Positions 11,128 to 18,306 of a stretch of DNA of 64,000 nt are shown piece after piece (the first letter of the stretch is position 1; each line of letters opens with the position of its first letter). The stretch is from Paraburkholderia caballeronis. Its GTDB lineage: Bacteria > Pseudomonadota > Gammaproteobacteria > Burkholderiales > Burkholderiaceae. The stretch covers positions 1,488,001 through 1,552,000 of the forward strand of contig NZ_FNSR01000001.1 of assembly GCF_900104845.1 (NCBI RefSeq), in the 5' to 3' direction. Made by a program: the position numbers and the translations under genes. Below the pieces are notes generated by a model that saw only the letters and a program-made list of their open reading frames with translations, was not told the DNA's origin and did no database searches.

Positions 11128-12240
11128 TCAGCGCGCGCGCAGCGCGTCGATGGCGTGGATCGCCGCATCGTCGGCGCTGTCGTGGCGGCTGCCGGCATCG
11201 TTCACGATCGCCGGTTCGTGCGCAATCGCCGCGATTGTCGCGCCGGTGCGCAGCGTATGCGGCAACGTCAGCGACAGCGACTGGTTCTGCACCGGAGCCG
11301 CGTTCGCGCGCGCGCTGTCGATGCGCGTCATCAGACGCTCCCACGCCGCGCAGCCGATGTCGCGGTTCGGCGAGCCGATGCTCGCGAGCGCCGGCGCGAG
11401 CAGTTCGCCCATCGCGAGGCCGTCGAAACCGAGGATCGACATGTCGCGCGGCACCTGGAAGCGCGCGCGGCGCAGCCCGCGGATCACGACCATCGCGAGC
11501 AGGTCGTTGCTGCAGAAGAGGGCGGTCGGCCGTGCCGCGCCGTTCGTCAGATGCGCGAGCACCGACGGCGCCAGTTCTTCCGCGTTGAAATCGACTTCGA
11601 GCGCCGGCGCGGGCGTCAGGCCCGCCTGCTGCATCGCCTGCACGTAACCCGCGTGGCGCAGCCGCGCGCGGTCGGACGCGGCGAGCGTGCCGGCCAGCAT
11701 CAGGATGCGCCGATGGCCGTGCGCGATCAGCATCCGCACGCCGTCATACGCGGCCTGGCGGTTGTCGACCGACACCGACGGACGGCGCACCGTGTCGTTG
11801 TGCATCAGCACGTACAGCGGGCCGTCGCGGTCGAGTTCGTCGAGCAGCGGGTGCGTGTCCGCGTCGGCGACCGTCAGGATCAGCCCTTCGACGCGCTGCT
11901 CGCGCAGCGTCTCGATCGCGTGGCGTTCGCGGTCCGCGTCGTACTGCGTGGTCATCAGCATCAGCCGGTAGCCCTGCGCGGCTGCGAGTTCGTCGATGCC
12001 CTGCAGGCATTCGGCGAACACCGGGTTCGACAGTGTCGGCAGGATCACGCCGATCAGCCGCGTGCGCTCTGAGCGCAACTGGCGGCCGAGCGGGCTCGGG
12101 CGGAAGTTCAGCGCCGCGATCGCCTCGCGGACCTTTGCGAGCGTGAGCGGATTGACCGTGTGCGGCGCGTTGATCGCGCGCGATACCGTCGCGATCGAAA
12201 ATCCGGCGTAGGCGGCGACATCCTTGATCGTTGGCGTCAT
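11128..12240 (-). CDS. LacI-family transcriptional regulator
   Basis: A 370-residue regulator. Residues 3-30 (TIKDVAAYAGFSIATVSRAI) are the LacI helix-turn-helix, followed by the hinge helix near PSPLGRQLRSERTRLIGVI and a periplasmic-binding-protein-like effector domain (IEGLI-type segment, FCSNDLLAM, ILGFDGLAMGELL). It is the first gene of the ABC importer operon, so it probably senses the imported compound or a product. A perfect palindrome with a central CG, typical of LacI operators, lies 19 bp upstream of its start, which suggests autoregulation of the whole operon. Confidence 0.9.
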   Translation of the reverse strand: MTPTIKDVAAYAGFSIATVSRAINAPHTVNPLTLAKVREAIAALNFRPSPLGRQLRSERTRLIGVILPTLSNPVFAECLQGIDELAAAQGYRLMLMTTQYDADRERHAIETLREQRVEGLILTVADADTHPLLDELDRDGPLYVLMHNDTVRRPSVSVDNRQAAYDGVRMLIAHGHRRILMLAGTLAASDRARLRHAGYVQAMQQAGLTPAPALEVDFNAEELAPSVLAHLTNGAARPTALFCSNDLLAMVVIRGLRRARFQVPRDMSILGFDGLAMGELLAPALASIGSPNRDIGCAAWERLMTRIDSARANAAPVQNQSLSLTLPHTLRTGATIAAIAHEPAIVNDAGSRHDSADDAAIHAIDALRAR

Positions 12241-12258
12241 GCGAGGCAGTCCGAAGCT

Positions 12259-12270
12259 GAAAACGTTTTC
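12259..12270. promoter_or_regulatory. Candidate LacI-family operator
   Basis: A perfect 12-bp palindrome, GAAAACGTTTTC, 19 bp upstream of the LacI-type gene start. The AAACGTTT core with central CG matches the general shape of LacI/PurR-family operators. Its place in the regulator's own leader suggests negative autoregulation. Confidence 0.6.
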
Positions 12271-12429
12271 GACGCCAGCGATTATCGGGAGGCCCTATGA
12301 CCGTCATGTGACGTCATAACGGAACGAGCGTGCGGGGAACGGCGAAATCGCGCGGCGGGACGACGATGCGGGCGGCGGATGACAGCGGCGTGCAGGCGCG
12401 CGAAGGACCGGCCGGAATCGCGCTGCGCC

Positions 12430-12456
12430 TTGCCGGGTAAGGCGGTGTGGTAGTAT
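12430..12456 (+). promoter_or_regulatory. Possible promoter of tRNA-Leu
   Basis: A TTGCCG hexamer at 12430-12435 and TAGTAT at 12451-12456 are separated by 15 bp, about 20 bp before the mature tRNA 5' end. The spacing is short for a sigma-70 promoter, so this is a tentative match based on position and partial consensus. Confidence 0.4.
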
Positions 12457-12511
12457 CTCGTCCGCTTCACCGCGCTGTCGGGGTGATGAAATTGGTAAAC
12501 ATAGCGGACTT

Positions 12512-12789
12512 GAGAGATTGAGTGCCCGGCTGGAAACGGCTGGTGCAGAACCCCTCAAATTCGGCGAATCCCCTGGGTCGCGCGGCGCATGCCGGCGGCG
12601 CCGAGGCAACGCCGAGCCAAGCCGGCTGTCGCGCGAGCGACGGCGCGGAAGGTGTAGAGACTAGACGGGGGGCGCCTAAGGCCGCGCGGCGCATTGATCG
12701 CGCGCGCGGCGACGGCGAAGGCATAGTCCAGCGCACGAACGGGCTCGCGGCGACGCGGCGGGCGCGGCGTCGAAAGACGTAGTGTGACG
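12512..12789 (+). ncRNA. Group I self-splicing intron (IC3-like) in tRNA-Leu
   Basis: A 278-nt intron. P1 forms between exon ACTT and intron GAGT (12520-12523), giving the required U-G pair at the 5' splice site; the last intron base is G (12789). The conserved core parts appear in order: a P-like stretch CTCAAATTCGGCGAAT (about 12554-12569), a Q-like stretch CAACGCCGAGCCAAGCC (12607-12623), an R/P7 segment GGTGTAGAGACTAGACGG (12651-12668) and an S segment GGCATAGTCC (12720-12729). These closely follow the order and wording of the Anabaena tRNA-Leu intron as I recall it. No internal reading frame for a homing endonuclease is present, so it should splice as RNA alone. Confidence 0.92.
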
Positions 12790-12819
12790 AAAATCCGCCG
12801 CCTAACGGCTTGCCGGTTC

Positions 12820-12839
12820 GAGTCCGGTCCCCGACACCA
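12820..12839 (+). repeat. Island attachment site, left copy (tRNA 3' end)
   Basis: The last 20 nt of tRNA-Leu, GAGTCCGGTCCCCGACACCA, recur imperfectly at 58261-58280 (CCAGTCCGGTCCCCACACCA: 18 of 20 positions align with one missing G). P4-type integrases often use tRNA 3' ends as attachment sites, and the integrase gene begins 187 bp downstream. I infer that this is attL of an island of about 45 kb; the imperfect copy leaves doubt. Confidence 0.6.
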
Positions 12840-12872
12840 GAAACCCATCCAAGCACATCCGATAAAATCCTG

Positions 12873-12908
12873 AAACCCGTGATAGCATAAGGCTTCGCGG
12901 GTTTTTTT
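12873..12908 (+). terminator. Intrinsic terminator after tRNA-Leu
   Basis: AAACCCG (12873-12879) pairs with CGGGTTT (12898-12904) across an 18-nt loop, and the 3' arm runs into seven T residues. It would end the tRNA transcript before the integrase gene. Confidence 0.8.
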
Positions 12909-12943
12909 GTGCCGGTAACGTCCGACAATGTCCGCGTGAATCC

Positions 12944-13011
12944 GGGGGCATCAGGGGGCACCTTCGGGGGAATTTGGTGAAATTTGCGATGCCCCCGGGA
13001 AAAATGCCCCC
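12944..13011. repeat. GGGGGCA repeats near the left attachment site
   Basis: Two direct GGGGGCA copies (12944-12950, 12954-12960) and two inverted copies TGCCCCC (12990-12996, 13005-13011) lie between the tRNA terminator and the integrase start. Matching direct copies lie near the right end (58185-58203). Repeated short sites on both flanks are what integrase arm-binding sites look like; binding is inferred. Confidence 0.55.
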
Positions 13012-13025
13012 TTGAAGGTGTTGCC

Positions 13026-14240
13026 GTGCCTCTGACCGATGTCGCAATCCGCAAAGCCGCTCCTCGTGACAAAACATACCGTCTGGCTGATGGCGGAGGG
13101 ATGTACCTGGAGGTTTCTCCCGCAGGTGGGAAGTACTGGCGTTTGAAGTACCGTTTTGCGGGGAAGGAAAAACGCCTGGCACTGGGCGTCTATCCAGACG
13201 TTCCGCTTGCCGCGGCACGGGCGAGGCGCGACGAGGCACGTAGGAAGCTGGCAGCCGGGATCGATCCAGGCGAAGCGAAAAAAGCTGAGAAACGGGCAGT
13301 CCGTCTTGCTGCGACTAATTCATTTGAGATGGTGGCTCTCGGCTGGATGGCGGAGCGCAAGACGTACGTTGAAATCGGCCAGTATGAAAAGACGCTGGCG
13401 CGCTTCAAGAAGGATGTGTTTCCGTGGATCGGCAAGCGGTCGATTGCCGAGATTGATGCGCCGGAAATCCTCGCTGTACTGAAACGGATCGATAGCCGTG
13501 GGGCGCGTTTTACGGCTCACCGCGTGCGCAGCGAAGTCAGTCGGGTGTTTCGGTACGCCATTAAAGAAGGGTACTGCAAGACTGATCCTGCTCGCGATCT
13601 GGTGGACGCGATCCCGCCGGCGCAGACCACGCATTTCGCCTCGATCACCGAACCGGAGAAGGTTGGAGCAATGCTACGCGCGTTCGATGGCTTTTCCGGC
13701 ACATTTCCGGTTCTTTGTGCACTCAAGCTGGCTCCCATGTTGTTCACCCGTCCCGGAGAGTTGCGCAAAGCTGAATGGTCCCAGTTCGATCTGGGCAAGG
13801 GGGAATGGCGGTACCTTGTCACGAAGACCAGGACTGAGCATCTGGTCCCTCTCGCGACCCAGGCTGTTCAGATCCTGCGAGAACTTTACGCGCTGACCGG
13901 CAACGGTCGTTATGTTTTCCCAGGGGCTCGTTCAGCTCAGCGCCCGATGAGCGACGCCGCGATCAATGCAGCGTTACGCCGCCTGGGCTACGACACTCGC
14001 ACGGAAATCACCGGCCATGGTTTTCGCGCGATGGCGCGCACAATTCTTCACGAAGAGCTGGAGCAGAAACCCGAAGTGATCGAGCACCAGCTCGCCCATG
14101 CAGTTCCTGATAACTTAGGCAAGGCGTATAACCGTACGAAATTTCTCAAGGAGCGCCGGTTGATGATGCAGAAATGGGCAGACTATCTAGAGGTTTTGAA
14201 AACTACGGTTCCGGTTACTTCTATTGCATCGGTAACGTGA
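13026..14240 (+). CDS. P4-type tyrosine integrase
   Basis: A 404-residue site-specific recombinase. Residues 1-90 are the DUF4102 arm-binding domain (PLTDVAIRKAAPRDKTYRLA, then ADGGGMYLEV), residues about 100-190 the core-binding SAM-like domain, and the remainder the catalytic domain. Visible catalytic residues are Arg242 in TRPGELRKAEW, Lys267 in VTKTRTEH, His331 and Arg334 in HGFRAM, His358 in QLAHAV and Tyr368 in KAYNRT, so it should be active. The GTG at 13026 has a GAAGG site 7 nt upstream; a start at 12984 would run through the GGGGGCA repeats. It lies beside tRNA-Leu and should integrate and excise the island there. Confidence 0.93.
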   Translation: MPLTDVAIRKAAPRDKTYRLADGGGMYLEVSPAGGKYWRLKYRFAGKEKRLALGVYPDVPLAAARARRDEARRKLAAGIDPGEAKKAEKRAVRLAATNSFEMVALGWMAERKTYVEIGQYEKTLARFKKDVFPWIGKRSIAEIDAPEILAVLKRIDSRGARFTAHRVRSEVSRVFRYAIKEGYCKTDPARDLVDAIPPAQTTHFASITEPEKVGAMLRAFDGFSGTFPVLCALKLAPMLFTRPGELRKAEWSQFDLGKGEWRYLVTKTRTEHLVPLATQAVQILRELYALTGNGRYVFPGARSAQRPMSDAAINAALRRLGYDTRTEITGHGFRAMARTILHEELEQKPEVIEHQLAHAVPDNLGKAYNRTKFLKERRLMMQKWADYLEVLKTTVPVTSIASVT

Positions 14241-14666
14241 AAGCGATGCTCGGATTCCTTGAGTGTTGCCAGTTGCAAAAATACTACCGGTGGCTGGTAT
14301 CAGCTTGATCTCGGCGTTTAATTCGGGTAGATTTCGCGCTTACACCCATGCATTGCTCGGGCTTTACGAGGCCTGAGAGCCGTTAGGCTATAGCCTAACG
14401 GCGAGATTAAGACACCCAAGACCGACCTAAGTCCTCTCTCGACGAGAGGCGAGCATGTTCTCGTCCGCCTTGCGCAATGCTGGGCGGTGGATGCGCTCGT
14501 GGTCTCTCCCCCCATTCCTTTGAAACTGGCCGTTATGGCCCGGCGCGCCGCTGCCTCGTTGTGGCGTTTTCGCGCCCGTGACTGCTTATGGGGAGCAAGT
14601 CATGTCGACCGGCGTATTCCGTTCATTGCTGACGGGATGCGCGGGACATTGCTTGAGGTGTTGAAA
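14241..14666. other. Regulatory-looking gap between integrase and alpA
   Basis: About 425 bp without a convincing gene. It holds a perfect 24-bp palindrome (14379-14402) and a smaller hairpin, CCTCTC-N5-GAGAGG (about 14432-14448). An open frame from 14487 runs into the AlpA gene but lacks a ribosome site and family-like sequence, so it was not called. Confidence 0.5.
14379..14402. repeat. Perfect 24-bp palindrome upstream of alpA
   Basis: The left arm GCCGTTAGGCTA is followed directly by its exact reverse complement TAGCCTAACGGC, with no spacer. No T-run follows, so it is not a standard terminator. It could bind a dimeric regulator of the module, or form a cruciform or RNA stem. The position between int and alpA is where excision control is often placed. 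Confidence 0.6.
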
Positions 14667-14921
14667 ATGACAGATGGTAGCAAGGGGGTTCTCCGTCTCC
14701 CGGGTGTCAAAGCGTTGACGGGCTTGGGCCGCAGTTCGATCTATGCGAAGGGCGATCCGCGTAGCCCGCAGTATGACAGTCAATTTCCGCGCCCGATTGC
14801 CTTGGGCGGCCGCGCACGTGGGTGGCTCGTCGAGGAGCTGGAAACGTGGCTTGCAAACCGCCCGCGCGGTAGCAACGCTGCAAGGACGACAACGCAGCGT
14901 AAAGGGGGGGAACGTGGCTAA
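14667..14921 (+). CDS. AlpA-family phage/island regulator
   Basis: An 84-residue DNA-binding protein with the AlpA pattern: VLRLPGVKALTGLGRSSIYA (MerR-like winged helix), a FPRPIALGGRARGWLVEELE segment containing the RxxGW signature, and ETWLANRP. AlpA proteins regulate integrase or act as excision cofactors in P4-like elements. The ATG at 14667 follows a GAGG site by 8 nt. It overlaps the next gene by 8 nt, which shows an operon. The basic C-terminal tail (NAARTTTQRKGGERG) is extra. Confidence 0.85.
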   Translation: MTDGSKGVLRLPGVKALTGLGRSSIYAKGDPRSPQYDSQFPRPIALGGRARGWLVEELETWLANRPRGSNAARTTTQRKGGERG

Positions 14922-15255
14922 AAACACTGCTCCCGGTGCGGCGAAAGCCGATGTTGCTGGCGCACTTCATGAAATCCGCTCGAAAAAGTCGCGTGCGCAA
15001 CTCAAGGCCGAACGCTTTCATCCCTTCATCCCGGTAATCGCCGAGGCTTTGGCTGCGAACTGGTCGTGGTCTGCAATCGCGAAACTCGTCCGCCAGCACA
15101 ACGGACCCTCGCTCACTAGAAAGGAGGCCGAAGCTCTGTACAAGGAGCTAGATATGGACCATGCCGGCGACGATGACACCCCCGGCGACGGTTTTCTCGC
15201 CGATGAGTCTGCGGGGACGCTGCACGTGAGCGCGAACGACGGGGAGGGCGTGTAA
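14914..15255 (+). CDS. Hypothetical protein of the mobile module
   Basis: A 113-residue protein I do not recognise. It starts with GTG at 14914 after an AAAGGGGGG site and overlaps the alpA stop. The N-terminal half is basic (IRSKKSRAQLKAERF), the centre WSWSAIAKLVRQHNGPSLTR may be a small DNA-binding helix pair, and the C-terminus is acidic (DDDTPGDGFLADE). The stop overlaps the next start (TAATG), so it is translated with its neighbours. A role in replication or mobility control is only guilt by association. Confidence 0.65.
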   Translation: MAKNTAPGAAKADVAGALHEIRSKKSRAQLKAERFHPFIPVIAEALAANWSWSAIAKLVRQHNGPSLTRKEAEALYKELDMDHAGDDDTPGDGFLADESAGTLHVSANDGEGV

Positions 15256-16658
15256 TGGTTGCCCCTACCGATCCAAACGGTGGGGGCGTTACGCCCTCGC
15301 TGTATTTCAGTTCGTCGCCCCAGTCGATGGTTTATCTGCCGGCAGGCTATTGTCCGTCCTCCTTGGAGCAATCTATCGATGCGCTGACGTCAGATTTGTA
15401 CCGGACAGCTTGCGAGTGCCGCGCTATTCACGGGCCGGGTTATGGCGCTGTCCTTGCGAACCTGCTCGGCAACGTGTCGTTCGCGGTTGCGAGCAATTTT
15501 CGTATCCACGGCGACAACGGCCGATCGATGCCGCTCAGCCTGCATCTTCGGTTTGCGGGAGCGCGATTGAGCGGAAAGTCGGCGGCACATGTCCGCTTCA
15601 ACGCGCCGATCGTGGAGGCCATGAAGGACTGGAAAAAAAGATGGCTGTTCGATAATACGACGCGCGCGGCTTATCTGCGTAGAATCCGCGCGGGATCAGT
15701 CTGGACGATGTTCAGCATGTCGGAGGGGCGTGGCCACCTGGCGGACAGGTTTAGTCGTTCGTTTCAGGATTTCAGCGACCTTTACGACACCACTGTCCCG
15801 CAGTTTGATCGTGCAGATGATGACGATGACATGCTTGCCGAGCGTGCGCCCGATAGCGCGCTTCTCGTCACGTGCGTCAACGTGCAGGATGACGCACATC
15901 GCTCGTGGCTCGACAGGTATGGTGAGGAAGCCATGGCGTCAGGCTACCTGTTTCGCCTGCTCATGATGGAGACCGACGAGCTTGCGATTGAGGGGGCAGC
16001 AGGATTGCAGCAGGAATACGCGCTTCTCGATTACGACCACCGGATTGGTGAACTGATCGCGAGTGGATTGCTCAAGCTCAAGAAAATGTCGGTGGACAAG
16101 CTGCCGGTCATCGAAGTGTCGCCCGATGCAGAGCAGGTTCTGCGGCAGGCGAGGGTGTGCTTCCAGAGTATGCCCGGCCCAGTCTTGTCATCGCGCGATG
16201 CCATTGTATTTGCTGTGCGTTTGGCAGCGAATGCCCGGCGAATTGCCGGCTGCATGCACGTTTACGAAGGCTACGAAGGTGCGGTGACGGCCGACACAAT
16301 GGCCCGAGCGGTGACGATCGCGAAATATTTCGGCGCATGCTGGCTGTCGACGGTTTTTCCGCCGAAGCCGGTGCCCGATGCAGTGCTGCGCGGGCAGTAC
16401 CTGCTCGATTATCTGCACCGTCAGGCGATTCAGTTCGGGATGCAGTTTCCGAGCTGGCGTGAATCGGATATCGTGGCTCTGGCGCCTAACTTCGGATGGA
16501 ACAAGGCGCAGATCCGGGAGGCAATCCGCCTGATCTGTGGGCGAGGTTTGGCACGGGTCATGCCGCGCACCGAAAACGGTCGCCGGATTATCAAACTCGA
16601 ACTGATCTCGGCACGATCGAGCTATTTTTCCGGTGGTGACCCAGCGTCCCTGGTGTGA
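15255..16658 (+). CDS. Large protein of the mobile module, possibly DUF3987/YfjI-like
   Basis: A 467-residue protein translated from an ATG overlapping the previous stop. A GARLSGKSAAHVRF segment (near residue 100) resembles the SGxxKS element of DUF3987 (YfjI) proteins, which are common in P4-like satellites and may be ATPases. A second half includes FAVRLAANARRIAGCMHVYE and a C-terminal winged-helix-like region (VALAPNFGWNKAQIREAIRL). I see no clear Walker B. The assignment is tentative; 'conserved protein of a satellite or island' is safer. It is the last gene before an intrinsic terminator. Confidence 0.5.
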   Translation: MVAPTDPNGGGVTPSLYFSSSPQSMVYLPAGYCPSSLEQSIDALTSDLYRTACECRAIHGPGYGAVLANLLGNVSFAVASNFRIHGDNGRSMPLSLHLRFAGARLSGKSAAHVRFNAPIVEAMKDWKKRWLFDNTTRAAYLRRIRAGSVWTMFSMSEGRGHLADRFSRSFQDFSDLYDTTVPQFDRADDDDDMLAERAPDSALLVTCVNVQDDAHRSWLDRYGEEAMASGYLFRLLMMETDELAIEGAAGLQQEYALLDYDHRIGELIASGLLKLKKMSVDKLPVIEVSPDAEQVLRQARVCFQSMPGPVLSSRDAIVFAVRLAANARRIAGCMHVYEGYEGAVTADTMARAVTIAKYFGACWLSTVFPPKPVPDAVLRGQYLLDYLHRQAIQFGMQFPSWRESDIVALAPNFGWNKAQIREAIRLICGRGLARVMPRTENGRRIIKLELISARSSYFSGGDPASLV

Positions 16659-16669
16659 ACTTGCTGAAC

Positions 16670-16701
16670 GCCTCGTCCGGCGAAAGCCGGCGAGGCTTTT
16701 T
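16670..16701 (+). terminator. Intrinsic terminator after the alpA operon
   Basis: GCCTCG-T-CCGGC pairs with GCCGG-CGAGGC across a GAAA tetraloop, followed by TTTTT. This ends the alpA-led transcript and separates it from the Gp2-like gene. A GTG-started extension of that gene would run through this hairpin. Confidence 0.85.
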
Positions 16702-16762
16702 GTCCTGCACGCGGCATCGCCGCGTCGCCAGATATCCGAATCCTCTTCGACCCACCAGGACT

Positions 16763-17998
16763 ATGAATTCTCCTAGACCAAGCGCCGCGCTGAGTCAGCA
16801 ACTGGGCAGCAAATTTGTGCACCACATCAATCGCAGCCTGAATTACCGTGCTGCCCCTGAGAGCGTAACGTCCGCAGAGCTAGGGGCACTCACTGAGCTT
16901 GATTGTCTCGCTCGGGCGATGCTCGAGACCGTGGACGATCCGTTTCTGGTGTATACCAGGCCCAGGGTAGATGCTGATGTTTTCCGGCCGCCCCGGATAG
17001 TTCCTGCCGTGGGGTTTATCAGAACCGCTGAGCCTAATCGGGCGAGTGAATCTACGTTAAAACTGGCCCAGTTAATGATGCAGTCTGCACATCGCAACCG
17101 GGATTTCCTTCCCACTCACCTGGCCGTTAGCCAACTGGTCGTTGCGCCGCATATCCGGCTGATGCTGAAGGTGTTCCACGATCATCCGATCAGTGACTAT
17201 GCGCTGCGAAATCCGCGCCTCGATGGGCCGGTCGCGCATGGGCTGATTCGAGCGGAAATCTATAACGACTTCAGTCGCCGCTTCCGACTGGCTGCACGGA
17301 TACAAGATGGACTTCATCATGAACTGAACAACTGGTATTTGGGCAGCGCCGAAAATCTCACAAACCTCGATCAATATCTCGGCCAGCGGTTCGAGCAGCA
17401 CGACAGCCTGACAGTGATACACCTGCGATTAATGCACTCGCGCACGCGTGCCAACTTGGTCACCACCCAGCTCCGCAGCCAGCACAACGACCTTCAGGTA
17501 CTGCGTGCCTACCGTACCAAATTCTTCGATCGCATGAGGCGAAAGCCGAGCCTGTTCACGCATGATCCGGGGTACGTGTGGAGCATCCTGCCGGGGATGC
17601 AGTACGGCTACACGCTGCACCTGACATTGCTATTGCCCACAGCCGGATACAACAAAATGATCGAAGACCTGCGAGTTCAGGCGAGCGGGCTTGGCAGTTG
17701 TTTGGAGCACCAGGATCTGGTTGGGCGGTACTGGGTGGAAGGGGTGACGGATGGGCACGGATGCTATTTGCGGAGTGACAAAAGCCCGGGGCTTTACGGA
17801 TCGGATTGGGTGCATGGCGAGGTGCGTGCCGGTGATGCTGTACTGCGTAAAAAACTCAAAGAAGCGCTGGGCTATCTGGCAATGAGGCGTGCGCTGGTAC
17901 GCCTGAAAAATGAGCCGAAGGGGCAGTATTTCGATATGAAGAATCGGAAGCCACGAAGCACGCCCCGGGCTCCCAAAGGTGGGGTATGGGCCGAATAG
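16763..17998 (+). CDS. Inovirus Gp2 / YagK-YfjJ-like protein
   Basis: A 411-residue protein that resembles the inovirus-type Gp2 family (YagK/YfjJ C-terminal domain) in its C-terminal part: RAYRTKFFDRMRRKPS, then YGYTLHLTLLLPTAGYNKMI and VGRYWVEGVTDGHGCYLRS. Family members are found on phage and satellite elements and some are linked to rolling-circle replication. The N-terminal 180 residues are not recognised. The ATG at 16763 has only a close AGGA; a GTG at 16655 would include the terminator hairpin, so I prefer 16763. Its own promoter probably lies in the 60 bp after the terminator. Confidence 0.65.
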   Translation: MNSPRPSAALSQQLGSKFVHHINRSLNYRAAPESVTSAELGALTELDCLARAMLETVDDPFLVYTRPRVDADVFRPPRIVPAVGFIRTAEPNRASESTLKLAQLMMQSAHRNRDFLPTHLAVSQLVVAPHIRLMLKVFHDHPISDYALRNPRLDGPVAHGLIRAEIYNDFSRRFRLAARIQDGLHHELNNWYLGSAENLTNLDQYLGQRFEQHDSLTVIHLRLMHSRTRANLVTTQLRSQHNDLQVLRAYRTKFFDRMRRKPSLFTHDPGYVWSILPGMQYGYTLHLTLLLPTAGYNKMIEDLRVQASGLGSCLEHQDLVGRYWVEGVTDGHGCYLRSDKSPGLYGSDWVHGEVRAGDAVLRKKLKEALGYLAMRRALVRLKNEPKGQYFDMKNRKPRSTPRAPKGGVWAE

Positions 17999-18306
17999 AT
18001 CGGGTCGGGCGTGTGCCTGATTCCGCCCGAAATCGGTATCCAAAAGAGCTAACTTGCTGATTTTTATAGGGAGATGATTTCATCGATTCCGCCTTGGGAG
18101 GGGGCTCTCCTAAGGCGGGTGACGTCAGTCTCGCGTTGCTGTTGCACCTGGTTTCTGAAAAATTCAGACCAAAACATCCACGATAAATTTTTCGAGAAAA
18201 CTTACGTGGGTATATGTGCCGGCGACGTAAAATCTGCGCATTTTTTGCTGGAAAATTCTTTGCTCACTACCCGCACCGCTTTACTTAACATGGTGCGAAA
18301 ACGGCG
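17999..18306. other. AT-rich gap between Gp2-like and relaxase genes, with a strong hairpin
   Basis: About 310 bp between convergent genes. A 12-bp stem, CCGCCTTGGGAG (18089-18100) with CTCCTAAGGCGG-type arm (18107-18118) and a 6-nt loop, has one G-T pair and no T-run. It could be a replication origin or transfer structure, since replication and mobilization genes flank it, or a weak convergent terminator. No gene is supported. Confidence 0.5.

Larger units (their letters stand above)
12477..12839 (+). tRNA. tRNA-Leu(UAA) interrupted by a group I intron
   Basis: The two exons (12477-12511 and 12790-12839) join into an 85-nt leucine tRNA. The acceptor stem GTCGGGG pairs with CCCCGAC, followed by discriminator A and encoded CCA. 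U8 is present; the 3-bp D stem is ATG/CAT; the anticodon stem is GCGGA/TCCGC around the loop CTTAAAA, with anticodon UAA. There is a long variable arm (CCGCCTAACGG region), as in class II tRNAs, and a T arm GCCGG-TTCGAGT-CCGG. The intron enters after U34, the same place as in cyanobacterial and plastid tRNA-Leu(UAA). The 3' exon also appears to be the attachment site of the island that follows. Standard tRNA scans can miss such split genes. Confidence 0.93.

Noticed and set aside
12504..12840. Two separate partial tRNAs or a tRNA pseudogene
   Set aside because: The two parts join into one perfect tRNA and the insert has a full group I intron core, so an intact split gene is the better reading.
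12897..13030. CRISPR-like repeats from the repeated G5 motifs
   Set aside because: Units are only 7 bp, partly inverted, with no regular spacers and no cas genes.
14241..14500. Possible retron-like or structured RNA because of two hairpins
   Set aside because: No reverse transcriptase gene is present nearby, and the palindrome is better explained as a binding site; kept only as a repeat.
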